Assembly (NCBI GenBank): GCA_021324155.1
Contig: JAJPJQ010000050.1
Span: 1 to 62,455 of the forward strand
Reading direction: 5' to 3'
DNA length: 62,455 bases
Source: Pseudomonadota bacterium
GTDB taxonomy: Bacteria; Desulfobacterota; Binatia; UBA9968
Part shown: positions 28,184-36,754 of the stretch, in pieces
Layout of the letters: each line of letters begins with the position of its first letter
Position numbering within the stretch: position 1 is the first letter of the stretch
Program-made: the position numbers and the translations under genes
The notes under the pieces: model-generated
Database searches by the model: none
What the model was told of the DNA's origin: nothing
The model's input: only the letters and a program-made list of their open reading frames with translations

Positions 28184-29285
28184 CGACGTATTTGCGGAAG
28201 CCGCGGATACCGAGCTCGTCGGTCAAATCCTTGATTTCCTGCGCGCGGCGAATGTCCGCGACGAGAATCGCGTCGGGCGTGTCTACCACGACGGTATTTT
28301 CCATACCGAGCAATGCGACGAGACGGCCGTCGGAGGCATATACGAGGCAGTTGCTCGAGCGGAACGGGAAGTGCGGCCCTACTCCGGCGTTGCCGGATCT
28401 TTTCTTCGGCAGCATGCGATGGAGCGCGTCCCAATTGCCGATGTCGCTCCAGCCGAAGTCCGCTTCGATGGTCACGACTTTCCCATCCGACCCGGCTTTT
28501 TCCATCACGGCGTAGTCGATCGATACGTTCGGCATTTTTCGGTACGCGCGCTTAAGCGCCGCGCGCGCGGCGGGCGAGAGGCGGGCAAGGCTGCGGCCGT
28601 GCGCGATCCCGGCGATGACGTCGAGCCTGCGCGCGACCTGCGGCGCGTAGCGGCGGAACGCCGCGAGAAACGTCGCGACGCGCGCGACGAAGATGCCGCT
28701 GTTCCACAGCGCGCCGGAGGCGATCAGCTTGCGCGCCTGTGCGGCCGGCGGCTTTTCGACGAAGCCCCTAACGCGGCGGGCTTCGGCGCGGCCGCCGCCT
28801 TTCGCCTTCACGATATAGCCGTAACCCGTTTCGGGGTACGTGGGCCGGATGCCGAGCGTGACGAGCGTGTCCGTTTCGGACGCGACGGCGATCGCTTTTT
28901 GCAGCGCGCGGGAAAACCGGCGCCCGTCGGATATCCAATGATCGGCGGGCAGGATCGCCGCGATCGCTTCGGGATCGCGCTCGAGCAGCTCGACGGCGGC
29001 GAGCCCGATGCACGGCGCGGTATTTTTTCCCAGCGGCTCGATCAGAAAATTGCTCTTCGGCAGCATGCGCAGTTCGCGGCGCATCGCGCGCTGCTGCTCG
29101 TCCACCGCGACGATCAGGATGTTGCGCGGCCCAAAGACCGGCATCAGCCGGTCCACGGTCTCGCGCACGAGGCTTTTGGGCGTGAGCAGCCGCAGCATCT
29201 GCTTTGGGCGGCTCGGACGGCTGAGCGGCCAGAAGCGGCTTCCTTTGCCACCGGCCATGATGACGGCGAAAAACTCGGGCTTCAT
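28176..29285 (-). CDS. manC: Mannose-1-phosphate guanylyltransferase
   Basis: 369 residues. The nucleotidyltransferase signature is MAGGKGSRFWPLSRPSRPKQ, followed by LGKNTAPCIGLAA, LPADHWI, GYGYI, FVEKP and LWNSGIF. It makes GDP-mannose from mannose-1-phosphate and GTP. The long C-terminal isomerase domain of bifunctional ManC/AlgA is missing, so it is the single-function type. GDP-mannose is the probable donor for the DPM-like GT2 enzymes at 17-20 kb. It is divergent from the RluA-type gene with a 46-bp gap. Confidence 0.93.
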   Translation of the reverse strand: MKPEFFAVIMAGGKGSRFWPLSRPSRPKQMLRLLTPKSLVRETVDRLMPVFGPRNILIVAVDEQQRAMRRELRMLPKSNFLIEPLGKNTAPCIGLAAVELLERDPEAIAAILPADHWISDGRRFSRALQKAIAVASETDTLVTLGIRPTYPETGYGYIVKAKGGGRAEARRVRGFVEKPPAAQARKLIASGALWNSGIFVARVATFLAAFRRYAPQVARRLDVIAGIAHGRSLARLSPAARAALKRAYRKMPNVSIDYAVMEKAGSDGKVVTIEADFGWSDIGNWDALHRMLPKKRSGNAGVGPHFPFRSSNCLVYASDGRLVALLGMENTVVVDTPDAILVADIRRAQEIKDLTDELGIRGFRKYVAR

Positions 29286-29331
29286 TGTTCGACCCCGATG
29301 GGTTAGATACCATTAAAGCCGCGACAAAGCG

Positions 29332-30282
29332 ATGAACCCTGTGACATCTTGGATTGTGCCCGCGGAAATCCGCGCGATACGCCTCGATGCCTTCGTGCGC
29401 CGCTGTCTGCCGCATCTCTCGGTCCGAGAAGCGCAGAAAGCTATCGAGGAGGGCGCCTTCTGGGTCGCCGGCCGCCGAGGCCGCAAAGGCGACAGCCTAT
29501 CCGGCGGCAACGAAATCGTCTTCCGCGGCGATCCGCATTGGCTCGCGACCGCGCCGCCGCCCGAGCCGGACCTCGGCATCGTCGTCCGCTACGAAGACGA
29601 CGCGGTCATCGTCGTTGACAAGCCGGCCGGCATCGCGACGCACGGCTTTTCCGGTCGCGAAAAGCGCAGCCTCGCCAACTTTCTCGCAGCCGCGCGCCCG
29701 GCTCTTAGCGGCGTCGGCCGGAGCCCGTGGGAGCCGGGGCTCGTCAACCGCCTCGATCGCGGCACCTCGGGACTCGTTATCGCCGCCAAAGATCAAGCGT
29801 CGTTCGAAAACTTGCGCGCGCAATCCGAAGCCGGCGCGATCCAAAAAATCTATTGGGCGTTGGTGTGGGGAGTCGCCGACGAAAGCGGTACGATCGCGGT
29901 TCCGCTCGCCCACGATGCGAAGGAGCGCGGGAAGATGAGGCCGGTTCCGCAGCAAGATCAAAAGGGCCGGACGCGCAAATGGCCCGCGTCGACGCGCTTT
30001 CGCCGCAGATTAAGCGTCCGTGGCTTCAGCCTGCTCGAAATCGAGATCGCGCGCGGCGTTACACATCAGATCCGCGCGCATTTGCAGAGCGCGGGCCATC
30101 CGATCGCCGGCGATCCGCTTTACGGCGGCAAACAGCGCGACGTGTTCGGTCTTAGCCGGCAGTTCCTGCACGCCCAATTAATAGAATTTCGCCATCCGGC
30201 CGAAGGCCGGACTATCCGCGTGGAATCGCCCCTTCCGGAAGATTTGAAACGCGTGCTGGCTGAACTGGGGATGCCGCTCTGA
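29332..30282 (+). CDS. RluA family pseudouridine synthase with S4 domain
   Basis: 316 residues. An S4-like RNA-binding region (about 10-65) is followed by the pseudouridine synthase domain with the catalytic aspartate D142 in NRLDRGTSGLVI and later GVTHQIRAHL and HPIAGDPLYGG. It isomerises uridines in rRNA or tRNA. Target positions cannot be told apart by sequence here (RluC/RluD/TruC types are all possible). It converges on the zinc-ribbon gene 15 bp away. Confidence 0.92.
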   Translation: MNPVTSWIVPAEIRAIRLDAFVRRCLPHLSVREAQKAIEEGAFWVAGRRGRKGDSLSGGNEIVFRGDPHWLATAPPPEPDLGIVVRYEDDAVIVVDKPAGIATHGFSGREKRSLANFLAAARPALSGVGRSPWEPGLVNRLDRGTSGLVIAAKDQASFENLRAQSEAGAIQKIYWALVWGVADESGTIAVPLAHDAKERGKMRPVPQQDQKGRTRKWPASTRFRRRLSVRGFSLLEIEIARGVTHQIRAHLQSAGHPIAGDPLYGGKQRDVFGLSRQFLHAQLIEFRHPAEGRTIRVESPLPEDLKRVLAELGMPL

Positions 30283-30297
30283 CGCGGCTCAGCGGGA

Positions 30298-30651
30298 TCA
30301 GCTCGCCGCCGCCTTGATGCCTTTTTCCTTGGCGCAGGCGGCGCAGTAATTCACCTGGCTGACCGGGTCTTCGACGAGACCCTCGTCGAGATTGTGTGCG
30401 ATCCGCTTGCAGGAAAAACAGATGTAATAAATACCGTCGATGCTCTTGTTGATCTTCTCGCGGTTCAGCACCCGGCCTTTGAGCTTCTCGACCCGAATTC
30501 CAAGCAGCTCTTCGTAATTCTTTTTGATTTTCAGCCTGCCGGCCTCGTCGCTCGCGAGCCCTTGCTCTTCGGCCTCATCCTGGTTCTGTTCGTCGAGCGC
30601 GCTCGCGTTGCGCAGCTTTGCGGTCGATGTTTTTTTCTTCACCCGTGCCAT
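30298..30651 (-). CDS. Small basic zinc-ribbon protein, unknown function
   Basis: 117 residues. A Lys-rich N-terminus (MARVKKKTSTAK) and an acidic middle precede a four-cysteine site: C78/C81 (CFSC) and C103/C106 (CAAC), spaced like a treble-clef or ribbon zinc finger. No family name is recognised. A GGAG site lies about 13 bases before the ATG, which is rather far. It has its own predicted promoter (30713-30741) with a hairpin at the 5' end. Nucleic-acid binding is plausible from charge and zinc site only. Confidence 0.7.
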   Translation of the reverse strand: MARVKKKTSTAKLRNASALDEQNQDEAEEQGLASDEAGRLKIKKNYEELLGIRVEKLKGRVLNREKINKSIDGIYYICFSCKRIAHNLDEGLVEDPVSQVNYCAACAKEKGIKAAAS

Positions 30652-30676
30652 GTTTGGAAAGTCTCCTCAAATCCAA

Positions 30677-30704
30677 AAGCCGGCGAGTCGATGACTGCCG
30701 GCTT
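30677..30704 (-). terminator. Hairpin downstream of the 1044-residue gene and in the leader of the zinc-ribbon gene
   Basis: AAGCCGGC (30704-30697 on the minus strand) pairs with GCCGGCTT (30684-30677), an 8-bp stem with a 12-nt loop followed by TTGG. It can end transcription from the large gene stopping at 30750. Because the predicted promoter of the next gene lies just upstream, it would also form the first bases of that mRNA. Confidence 0.5.
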
Positions 30705-30712
30705 GCAATTTC

Positions 30713-30741
30713 ATAATGATCATACGATTTCCGGTTGTCAA
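30713..30741 (-). promoter_or_regulatory. Sigma-70-like promoter of the zinc-ribbon gene
   Basis: On the minus strand a perfect TTGACA (30741-30736) is followed after 17 bp by CATTAT (30718-30713). The predicted start is near 30706, directly before the GCCGGC hairpin. The gene starts at 30651. Confidence 0.5.
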
Positions 30742-30749
30742 TAGAAACA

Positions 30750-33700
30750 TCAGTAGCGCCGGCCTAAAGACTTGAGGCCTTCCCACGCCTCCCCATTGCC
30801 CGGCTCCATCGCCATCACTTCGCGGTAGCGAAGCTCGGCCTCGCGCGTCCTGCCGAGGCGCGTCAGCGCGCGTGCCTGCAGCAGCCGCCACGCACTGTTC
30901 TTGCGCTGCCGCAGCAGCGCCTGCTCGAGCGTCTCGACGGCGTCGTCCCAGCGTTCGAGCTGCACATATGCGTTGCCGAGCGTGCCGTAGAGGATCGACG
31001 ACTTTTCGCCTTCCGGCGCCGCACGCGCGGCCTCGAGCAGCGCGACGGCGCGCGGATAATTTTTCCGCACGACTTCCAGCCGCCCGAGCGCGAGCAGGAC
31101 GGCGGCGTGCTTGGGCTGGAGCGCCTCGGCTTTGCGCAGCCAGGATTCCGCTTCGTCGAGGCGGTTGCGCTGGAGCTCGACGGTGCCGAGCCCGAGATAC
31201 GGGATGATCTCTTTCGGATTCGCCTCGATCGCCTTCAGGTAGACCTGTCTCGCTTCGCCAGTGTAAAGGTCCTCCGCCAGCGCCATGACTTTTTTCACTT
31301 TGCTGCGGTCGAGCGCCATGACGATCTGCGCCGCCCGCGCGGCTTCGGCGGTCTTATCCTGCGCGGCGAGGATCTGCGCGCGCAGCAGATGAAAATCGGC
31401 GTTCGCCTGATCGACCGCGAGCGCCTTCTCCACCTCGGCGAGCGCCCGGTCGTCCCAGCCGCTCGCGTGGAGCGCTTCGGAGACGAGGTAACGTCGCCGC
31501 TCGGGCGCGAGCGGGGCGTCGGCGGCCCACGGCGCCGGCGTCACGAGCGGCTCCATGATCTTGCGGTTCAGCTCCGAGGTATTGGCGCCGAGGCTTCGCG
31601 GCGCCGAGAATTCCAGGCGCGCGTTGTCGTCCGTGTTGTACTCGGCGCCGTCCGCCAGCTTCAGCAGCTCGGGACGTCCCATGCGGTAAAAGCCCAGGAC
31701 GGAATAGGCGTCGGAAAGTCCGAGGTCGTGGAAGTCGTCGCGCAGGACCTCGTTGCTCGAAAAGATTTTCTGCGCGCGTGCGTAATCGAAGCGCAGCTCT
31801 TTGTGGCTGCCGACGAGAAGGAAATCGGTCTCCTGAAGGTTCCACACCGATATGTGCGGAAACGCCTCGGCGAACGTGCGCAGCACCATGCGGAAATCGT
31901 CCGGCGACATGGAGTAGTTGTGGAGCCACTGCGCGAACACGCCGTCGGGCGTGAGCTTTTGTCGCGCGGTCGCGTAAAAGTCGCGCGTGAACAAGCTCGC
32001 AATGCCGGCGATCCATGGATTCGACGGCTCGGAGACGATGAGGTCGTATTTGCGAGGCACGGCCATGAGATAATTGCGGCCGTCCGACGGGATCAGCCGC
32101 ACGCGCGGGTCTTTCAGAATATTGTCGTTCTTCGCGCCGAAGTAAGCCGCCGCCTCGGCCATCGCCGGCTCGATCTCCAGCACGTCGATATTTTTCACCG
32201 GGAATGCGCCGACCGCCTTAACGGTCATGCCGGTGCCGAGACCGATGACGGCTATGTCGCGCGCGTCGGGCTGGAGCAGCATCGGCACATAGCCCGTCAT
32301 GAGCATCGTAAGCGCGTCGCCGTAAGATCCGTCGACTTTGCCGTTCGTTTTGAAGTAGCGATAGGTCTTGAAGCGCATCTCGTGCACGCTGACCGTCGCG
32401 GTGAGACCCTCGCGGTAATAGAGCAGCCGGTCGCGGTGCATCTCTTCGAGACGGAGCGAATCGGTCGGAATGGGCTTATATCGTTTGGCGTAGACCGTGA
32501 CGCCGCTCGTCATCACGACGGGATCCCAATGCGTGAAGCGCAGGCCGAAGACCAAGAGCGCGGCGGTGATCGCTCCGCCGATTGCGAGACGAAAGCTTCG
32601 ACCCGGACGTACGTCGCCGATGAGCAGCGCGCAGCCGACCGCGAGATTCAGCAGGCCGCCGATGACGATGCTATGCTGGATGCCCGCAAGTGGCAGTAGG
32701 ACGAAGCCGCCGATGAATGCGCCGGCGATCGCGCCGAGCGTGTTGCTGGCGTACGTGGTTCCCACGCTGCTGCCCACGCGGTAGACATTTTCCGTGAAGA
32801 GGCTCACCACCAGCGGGAACGTCATGCCGAGCAGCAGCGCCGGGATGAACATCACGGCGAACGCGAGCATCACCTGGATGGCGAGGAAAAGCGCGAAGGA
32901 ATCGCCGAAGCTCTCGTGCAGGCGGAGAAACACCAGCGGCAGCTTCTCGAACATCGCAATCGTCGCCACCGCCGTGATGCCGACGCTCAGCTCGACGACG
33001 CCGAATGCCGTTACGCTGACGGGCTGGCGCCCGAAGATGCGCGCGTAAAGATATCCGCCGGCGGCGAGACCTACGAGAAACGTGAGCAGCATGGTCGTGA
33101 ACGAATAGACCGAGCCGCCGATCACGAGCGTCAGCGCGTGCGTCCAGGCGTTTTCATAGATCATCGCCGCCGCGCCGGACAGCGCGATCGATGCGAGCAG
33201 CAGCCATTCGGTCGCCGTGCGACGTTCGGGCACGATTGCGCCGTCTTCGCCGGTGACTTCGGTTGCTTCGCCGTACGGCGCGACGCTTAGAATCATTACG
33301 ATGAGTGCGATGACGACGTTGCCGATCGCCGCCGTATAAACAGTGCTGCTGAGCCCCAGCTGCGGAATGAGGTAGTAGCCCGCGAGCGCGCAGCCGACGA
33401 CCGCGCCGAGGGTATTTGTCGCGTAGAGATCGCCGACGCGCTGGCCGAGATGGCTCTTGTTCCGGACGAAAACCTGGCTCAGCACCGGGAGTGTCGCGCC
33501 CATGAGAAAGGTCGGCACGGCGAGCAGGAAAAACGCGAGAATGAAAAGGACGATATTGAAAGCGCCGGGCGAGAGCTCGTAGAGCCAGAAGAGCGGCGCG
33601 TAAATTCCGCGCGCAGAGTAGAACAGCGACGGCGCGACGAATCCGTAAACGCCGACGCCGAGTTCCAGCGCTCCGTACAGCCGGAGCAGGTTTGTTCGCC

Positions 33701-33884
33701 GATCCGCGAGCCGGCCGAAGACGTAGCTGCCGAGCGCGAGACCGGCCATGAAGGCGGCGAGCACGGTCGCGACGGCGTAGGCGGTGCTGCCGAAAATCTG
33801 TGTCAGCATCCGCATCCAGACGACCTCGTATACCAGCGCGGCGGCGCCGGAAAGGAAGAAGCAGACAAACAGAGACGGGATCAT
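30750..33884 (-). CDS. MFS-like/spermidine synthase-like/TPR multidomain membrane protein
   Basis: 1044 residues in three parts. The first 430 or so hold 12-14 hydrophobic segments of the fused-MFS/spermidine-synthase type (MIPSLFVCFFLSGAAALVYE, ATNTLGAVVGCALAG and a later ASNTLGAIAGAFIGG). About 500-710 is a SAM/decarboxy-SAM-binding domain resembling spermidine synthase: VIGLGTGMTVKAVG, VLEIEPAM and LIVSEPSNPWIAG, with the DAR-type segment as SDGRNYL. The last 250 residues are TPR repeats. Whether it makes a polyamine is doubtful; the role may be a transporter with a sensory methyltransferase-fold domain. Confidence 0.85.
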   Translation of the reverse strand: MIPSLFVCFFLSGAAALVYEVVWMRMLTQIFGSTAYAVATVLAAFMAGLALGSYVFGRLADRRTNLLRLYGALELGVGVYGFVAPSLFYSARGIYAPLFWLYELSPGAFNIVLFILAFFLLAVPTFLMGATLPVLSQVFVRNKSHLGQRVGDLYATNTLGAVVGCALAGYYLIPQLGLSSTVYTAAIGNVVIALIVMILSVAPYGEATEVTGEDGAIVPERRTATEWLLLASIALSGAAAMIYENAWTHALTLVIGGSVYSFTTMLLTFLVGLAAGGYLYARIFGRQPVSVTAFGVVELSVGITAVATIAMFEKLPLVFLRLHESFGDSFALFLAIQVMLAFAVMFIPALLLGMTFPLVVSLFTENVYRVGSSVGTTYASNTLGAIAGAFIGGFVLLPLAGIQHSIVIGGLLNLAVGCALLIGDVRPGRSFRLAIGGAITAALLVFGLRFTHWDPVVMTSGVTVYAKRYKPIPTDSLRLEEMHRDRLLYYREGLTATVSVHEMRFKTYRYFKTNGKVDGSYGDALTMLMTGYVPMLLQPDARDIAVIGLGTGMTVKAVGAFPVKNIDVLEIEPAMAEAAAYFGAKNDNILKDPRVRLIPSDGRNYLMAVPRKYDLIVSEPSNPWIAGIASLFTRDFYATARQKLTPDGVFAQWLHNYSMSPDDFRMVLRTFAEAFPHISVWNLQETDFLLVGSHKELRFDYARAQKIFSSNEVLRDDFHDLGLSDAYSVLGFYRMGRPELLKLADGAEYNTDDNARLEFSAPRSLGANTSELNRKIMEPLVTPAPWAADAPLAPERRRYLVSEALHASGWDDRALAEVEKALAVDQANADFHLLRAQILAAQDKTAEAARAAQIVMALDRSKVKKVMALAEDLYTGEARQVYLKAIEANPKEIIPYLGLGTVELQRNRLDEAESWLRKAEALQPKHAAVLLALGRLEVVRKNYPRAVALLEAARAAPEGEKSSILYGTLGNAYVQLERWDDAVETLEQALLRQRKNSAWRLLQARALTRLGRTREAELRYREVMAMEPGNGEAWEGLKSLGRRY

Positions 33885-33900
33885 CGAGGAATGGCGGCGG

Positions 33901-34374
33901 TCAGCGGCGTAGCTCGAGCCCGAGCCACACGGTCGCCGCGGCGATCACGAGAAGCGGCAGCGTCGAGCCGCGAATCCGCTTCGCTATCGAATCGAGCTCG
34001 CCGGGAGTGATCGCGTCGCCACCGTCGTAGCGGCGGACGAAGCGGAGCGCGACGCCCATGCTTTGATACGTGCTGAGGAGGATCAATATGAAAGCGAGAA
34101 CGAGTTTCCATCCGAGCGTCGCGCCGAACGCTTGCGCGAACGAGCCGCGATAGGCGTCCTTCAAGTCCGTTACCTGGATCGCGCCGGTGAGCACCAGCAC
34201 ACCGAGGGCGCCGCATTGCACGGGGTTGTAAACTTTCAGGCTCCGGGCGAGGAGCTTGAGGCGGCCTTCATGGCCGGCGAGGGCAGTATAGCTCGGGAAG
34301 ACGATCGTCCAGAGACCTGCGACGGCGCCGAGATACGCGGTGAGCGCGACGAGATGCAGCGTGGAAGCGATCAT
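33901..34374 (-). CDS. CopD-like four-helix membrane protein
   Basis: 157 residues with four hydrophobic segments (about 2-28, 52-72, 86-106 and 133-153). It begins MIASTLHLVALTAYLGAVAG, as in the membrane half of CopD/YebZ-type copper proteins, but no copper-ligand cluster is obvious. The ATG overlaps the stop of the ferredoxin-like gene by ATGA, so the two are translationally coupled. The next gene downstream (33884) is 16 bp away in the same direction. Confidence 0.7.
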   Translation of the reverse strand: MIASTLHLVALTAYLGAVAGLWTIVFPSYTALAGHEGRLKLLARSLKVYNPVQCGALGVLVLTGAIQVTDLKDAYRGSFAQAFGATLGWKLVLAFILILLSTYQSMGVALRFVRRYDGGDAITPGELDSIAKRIRGSTLPLLVIAAATVWLGLELRR

Positions 34375-35186
34375 CCCCAGGCGAAGGAACCCTTTTTAGC
34401 GGGGCGGCCGGGCGCGTCGTAGTTGTCGCCGAGCTCGGCGAAGCGAGCTTTGATTTTTTCGAGCCCCTGGCGCCGGCGGTTCTCGAAGTCGCGCAGCTCC
34501 TTGGCGCGCTTCTCGCGGAATTCTCTCAGCTCGCGCTCGCGTCGCGCGCGAAACTCGGTCTCGTCCTTTTCCCAGCCTTCGTAAAAGTCCTTCAAGAGAG
34601 TGCGGATTTGATAATTCACGTTGTCGCGCACGACCATCGACTTGTGGCAGTGCGGACACCAGAGGACGTTGCCGACCATGAAGCGGCCGACGGGGAAATC
34701 GAAACTTTCATTGCATTTGTAGCAGCGGAGCGGTATCGACCAGGAATCGGCGGGCGGAAGCGGCGGCTCGATCGACTCATCCTCCAGCCTCTCGACCGCT
34801 GCCGGCGCGGCGGACTCCGCTGTCGCCGCGGTGGCAGCCGCGGGCTCGCCTTGCGGCTGGGCGGCGGGCTTCTTCGCGGCAGCGGGAGCCGGCTTGTCGC
34901 CTTTGCGGAAGCGCGATTCGAAGGTATCGCCGAACTGAATGTCTTGATGGATCGCCTTGGCGCGGCCGATCAGCGCTTCTTCGCCTTCGACGTTGTTAGG
35001 ATCGGTGACGCAGCAGTCCACGGGGCATACCGCGGCGCACGCCTCGTAATCGTGGAAGCCGACGCATTCGGTGCAGAGCAGCGGATCGATGACGTAGAGC
35101 TCTTCGCCCTGCGAGATCGCATTGTTGGGGCACTCGGGCTCGCAAGCGCCGCAGTTGATACACTCGCTCGTAATCATCGTGGCCAT
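34371..35186 (-). CDS. YfhL-type ferredoxin fused to zinc ribbon and coiled-coil tail
   Basis: 271 residues. The N-terminus is a 2[4Fe-4S] ferredoxin: C9, C12, C15, C19 and C38, C41, C50, C54, with the wider spacing in the second cluster (CTECVGFHDYEACAAVC) typical of YfhL/Alvin ferredoxins. After an Ala/Pro linker (about 98-135) comes a zinc ribbon with CYKC (155-158) and CPHC (177-180). A highly charged Arg/Glu coiled coil (about 205-255) and a short tail follow. It is cytoplasmic. The electron donor or acceptor is unknown. It is coupled to the CopD-like membrane protein. Confidence 0.85.
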   Translation of the reverse strand: MATMITSECINCGACEPECPNNAISQGEELYVIDPLLCTECVGFHDYEACAAVCPVDCCVTDPNNVEGEEALIGRAKAIHQDIQFGDTFESRFRKGDKPAPAAAKKPAAQPQGEPAAATAATAESAAPAAVERLEDESIEPPLPPADSWSIPLRCYKCNESFDFPVGRFMVGNVLWCPHCHKSMVVRDNVNYQIRTLLKDFYEGWEKDETEFRARRERELREFREKRAKELRDFENRRRQGLEKIKARFAELGDNYDAPGRPAKKGSFAWG

Positions 35187-35277
35187 GCAGCAATGCCTCT
35201 TGTAGGAATTTTGCTTTCTCGAACGGGAGCGCGATCATCCTAGTGGAAAACGACGCTCGATGCAAATTAACGGCGCC

Positions 35278-36177
35278 ATGACGGACGTCCGGATCGGCAC
35301 CTGCGGCTACTCCTATCCCGGCGCGCCGCCAAAAGGTTGGGACGGCGCTTTTTATCCCGCCGAGCGGCGGCGCGGCTTCGACGAGCTTTCCTATTACTCC
35401 GACTTTTTCGACACGGTCGAGATCAACAGCAGCTTCTACCGGCCGCCCGCGCCTGCGATGGCGCGCGCGTGGGCGGCGAAAACGCCGGACGGCTTCGAAT
35501 TCTCCGTCAAAGCGTGGCAAAAATTCACGCACGCGACGCGGCTCGGCGAGCCCGGCGCGCCGCGCGAGCGCCGGGAGAATCCCACGGCGGACGACGTCGA
35601 GCTCTTCAAGCAGGCGATCGCGCCGCTTGCCGCGGCGGGCAAGCTGGGCGCGCTGCTATTTCAATACCCTGCAGGGTTTTATTTCACGCCGGCCAACGCC
35701 GAGCGCGTCGCGTGGACGCTGGAGGCGTTCCGCGATTTCGAGAAGGTTGTCGAGCTCAGGCATCGGAGCTGGAGCGACGGGCGGCCGGCGACCGAGAAGC
35801 TTCTCGCCGAAGGCGACGCCGCGTGGGCGGTCATCGACGAGCCGAAGTTCGCGTCGTCGGTGCGCCAGCCGTTCGCGCCGAGCCGCGGCGTTTTTTATCT
35901 CAGGCTCCACGGCCGCAACAGCGCGCAATGGTGGGAGCACGGCGAGTCGTGGGAGCGCTACGATTATCTTTACGGAGCGGAGAAAATGCAGGCGCTGGCG
36001 ACGAGGGTGAAAGAGATCGCCGGCAAGCCGGAGGCGCGCAAGATTCGCGTTTACCTCAACAACCACGCGCGCGGGCGCGCCGTCGCCGACGGCCTGCTGC
36101 TCAAGCGCGCCCTCGGCCTCGACGTGCCGTCGTTACCGAGAGAACTGAGAGATGCATTTCCGGAGCTAACGGGTTAA
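35278..36177 (+). CDS. DUF72 (YecE) family protein
   Basis: About 299 residues from ATG 35278; an ATG at 35260 is also possible and neither has a clear ribosome site. TIM-barrel-like DUF72 signatures are RIGTCGYSYPG at the start, FFDTVEINSSFYRPP, FEFSVKAWQKFTH, VVELRHRSW and YLRLHGRNS near the end. The biochemical function of the family is not established. The gene is divergent from the ferredoxin-like gene and converges on gloA. Confidence 0.9.
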   Translation: MTDVRIGTCGYSYPGAPPKGWDGAFYPAERRRGFDELSYYSDFFDTVEINSSFYRPPAPAMARAWAAKTPDGFEFSVKAWQKFTHATRLGEPGAPRERRENPTADDVELFKQAIAPLAAAGKLGALLFQYPAGFYFTPANAERVAWTLEAFRDFEKVVELRHRSWSDGRPATEKLLAEGDAAWAVIDEPKFASSVRQPFAPSRGVFYLRLHGRNSAQWWEHGESWERYDYLYGAEKMQALATRVKEIAGKPEARKIRVYLNNHARGRAVADGLLLKRALGLDVPSLPRELRDAFPELTG

Positions 36178-36188
36178 ATTTTAAAGTA

Positions 36189-36218
36189 AAGGGTTAAGAA
36201 CCGGCTTGCCTAACCCTT
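36189..36218. terminator. Hairpin between convergent genes
   Basis: AAGGGTTA (36189-36196) pairs with TAACCCTT (36211-36218) around a 14-nt loop, between the DUF72 gene and gloA. No T-run follows on either strand, so termination is only possible, not shown. Confidence 0.35.
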
Positions 36219-36267
36219 CAACTCTGCAGCCCCTAAGCTCTTCAACGAGACGACTTCCGCCAACTCT

Positions 36268-36654
36268 TTAACGTTTGGCTTGAATGAGCTCGATCTTGTA
36301 GCCGTTCGGGTCTTCGACGAAGGCGATCTCGGTCGTGCCGTGCTTCATCGGGCCGGGTTCGCGCACGGTCTTGCCGCCCTTGCCGCGGAGCGCCTCGCAT
36401 GTCGCGTAGATATCGTCGACGCCGACGGCGATATGGCCGAAGCCGTCGCCGACACTGTATTGATGCGTATCCCAATTATACGTGAGCTCGACGACCGCGC
36501 TGGAAGCTTCGTCGCCGTAGCCGACAAAGGCGAGCGTGAAGCGCCCCGACGGATACTCTTTTTTCCGCAGCAGGCGCATGCCGAGCAGGTCGCAGTAAAA
36601 GCGGATCGATTCGTCCAAATCATTGACGCGGATCATCGTGTGCAGGATTTTCAT
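36268..36654 (-). CDS. gloA: Lactoylglutathione lyase (glyoxalase I)
   Basis: 128 residues from ATG 36654 behind GGAGGGG; the open frame upstream to 36861 is antisense to the next gene and is not coding. The four metal ligands are at H5, E56, H74 and E122, the same positions as in the E. coli enzyme, within ILHTMIRV, VELTYNWD, GHIAVGV and KIELI. It converts the methylglyoxal-glutathione hemithioacetal to S-lactoylglutathione in the cytoplasm. By length and loops it looks like the Ni/Co-dependent short form. Confidence 0.94.
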   Translation of the reverse strand: MKILHTMIRVNDLDESIRFYCDLLGMRLLRKKEYPSGRFTLAFVGYGDEASSAVVELTYNWDTHQYSVGDGFGHIAVGVDDIYATCEALRGKGGKTVREPGPMKHGTTEIAFVEDPNGYKIELIQAKR

Positions 36655-36754
36655 CGGCCCCTCCGTCCGATTATTCTTATACCGCCCGCCGACACCGCAC
36701 AACGGCGTGCTTGATTGACAAGCGGACGGCGCGAAGATAGAAGCCGGTCTCGAC

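Noticed and set aside
31107-32699. Plus-strand open frame of 530 codons
   Set aside because: It is antisense to the MFS/spermidine-synthase gene, has an Arg-rich low-complexity translation and no domain. High GC makes such frames common.
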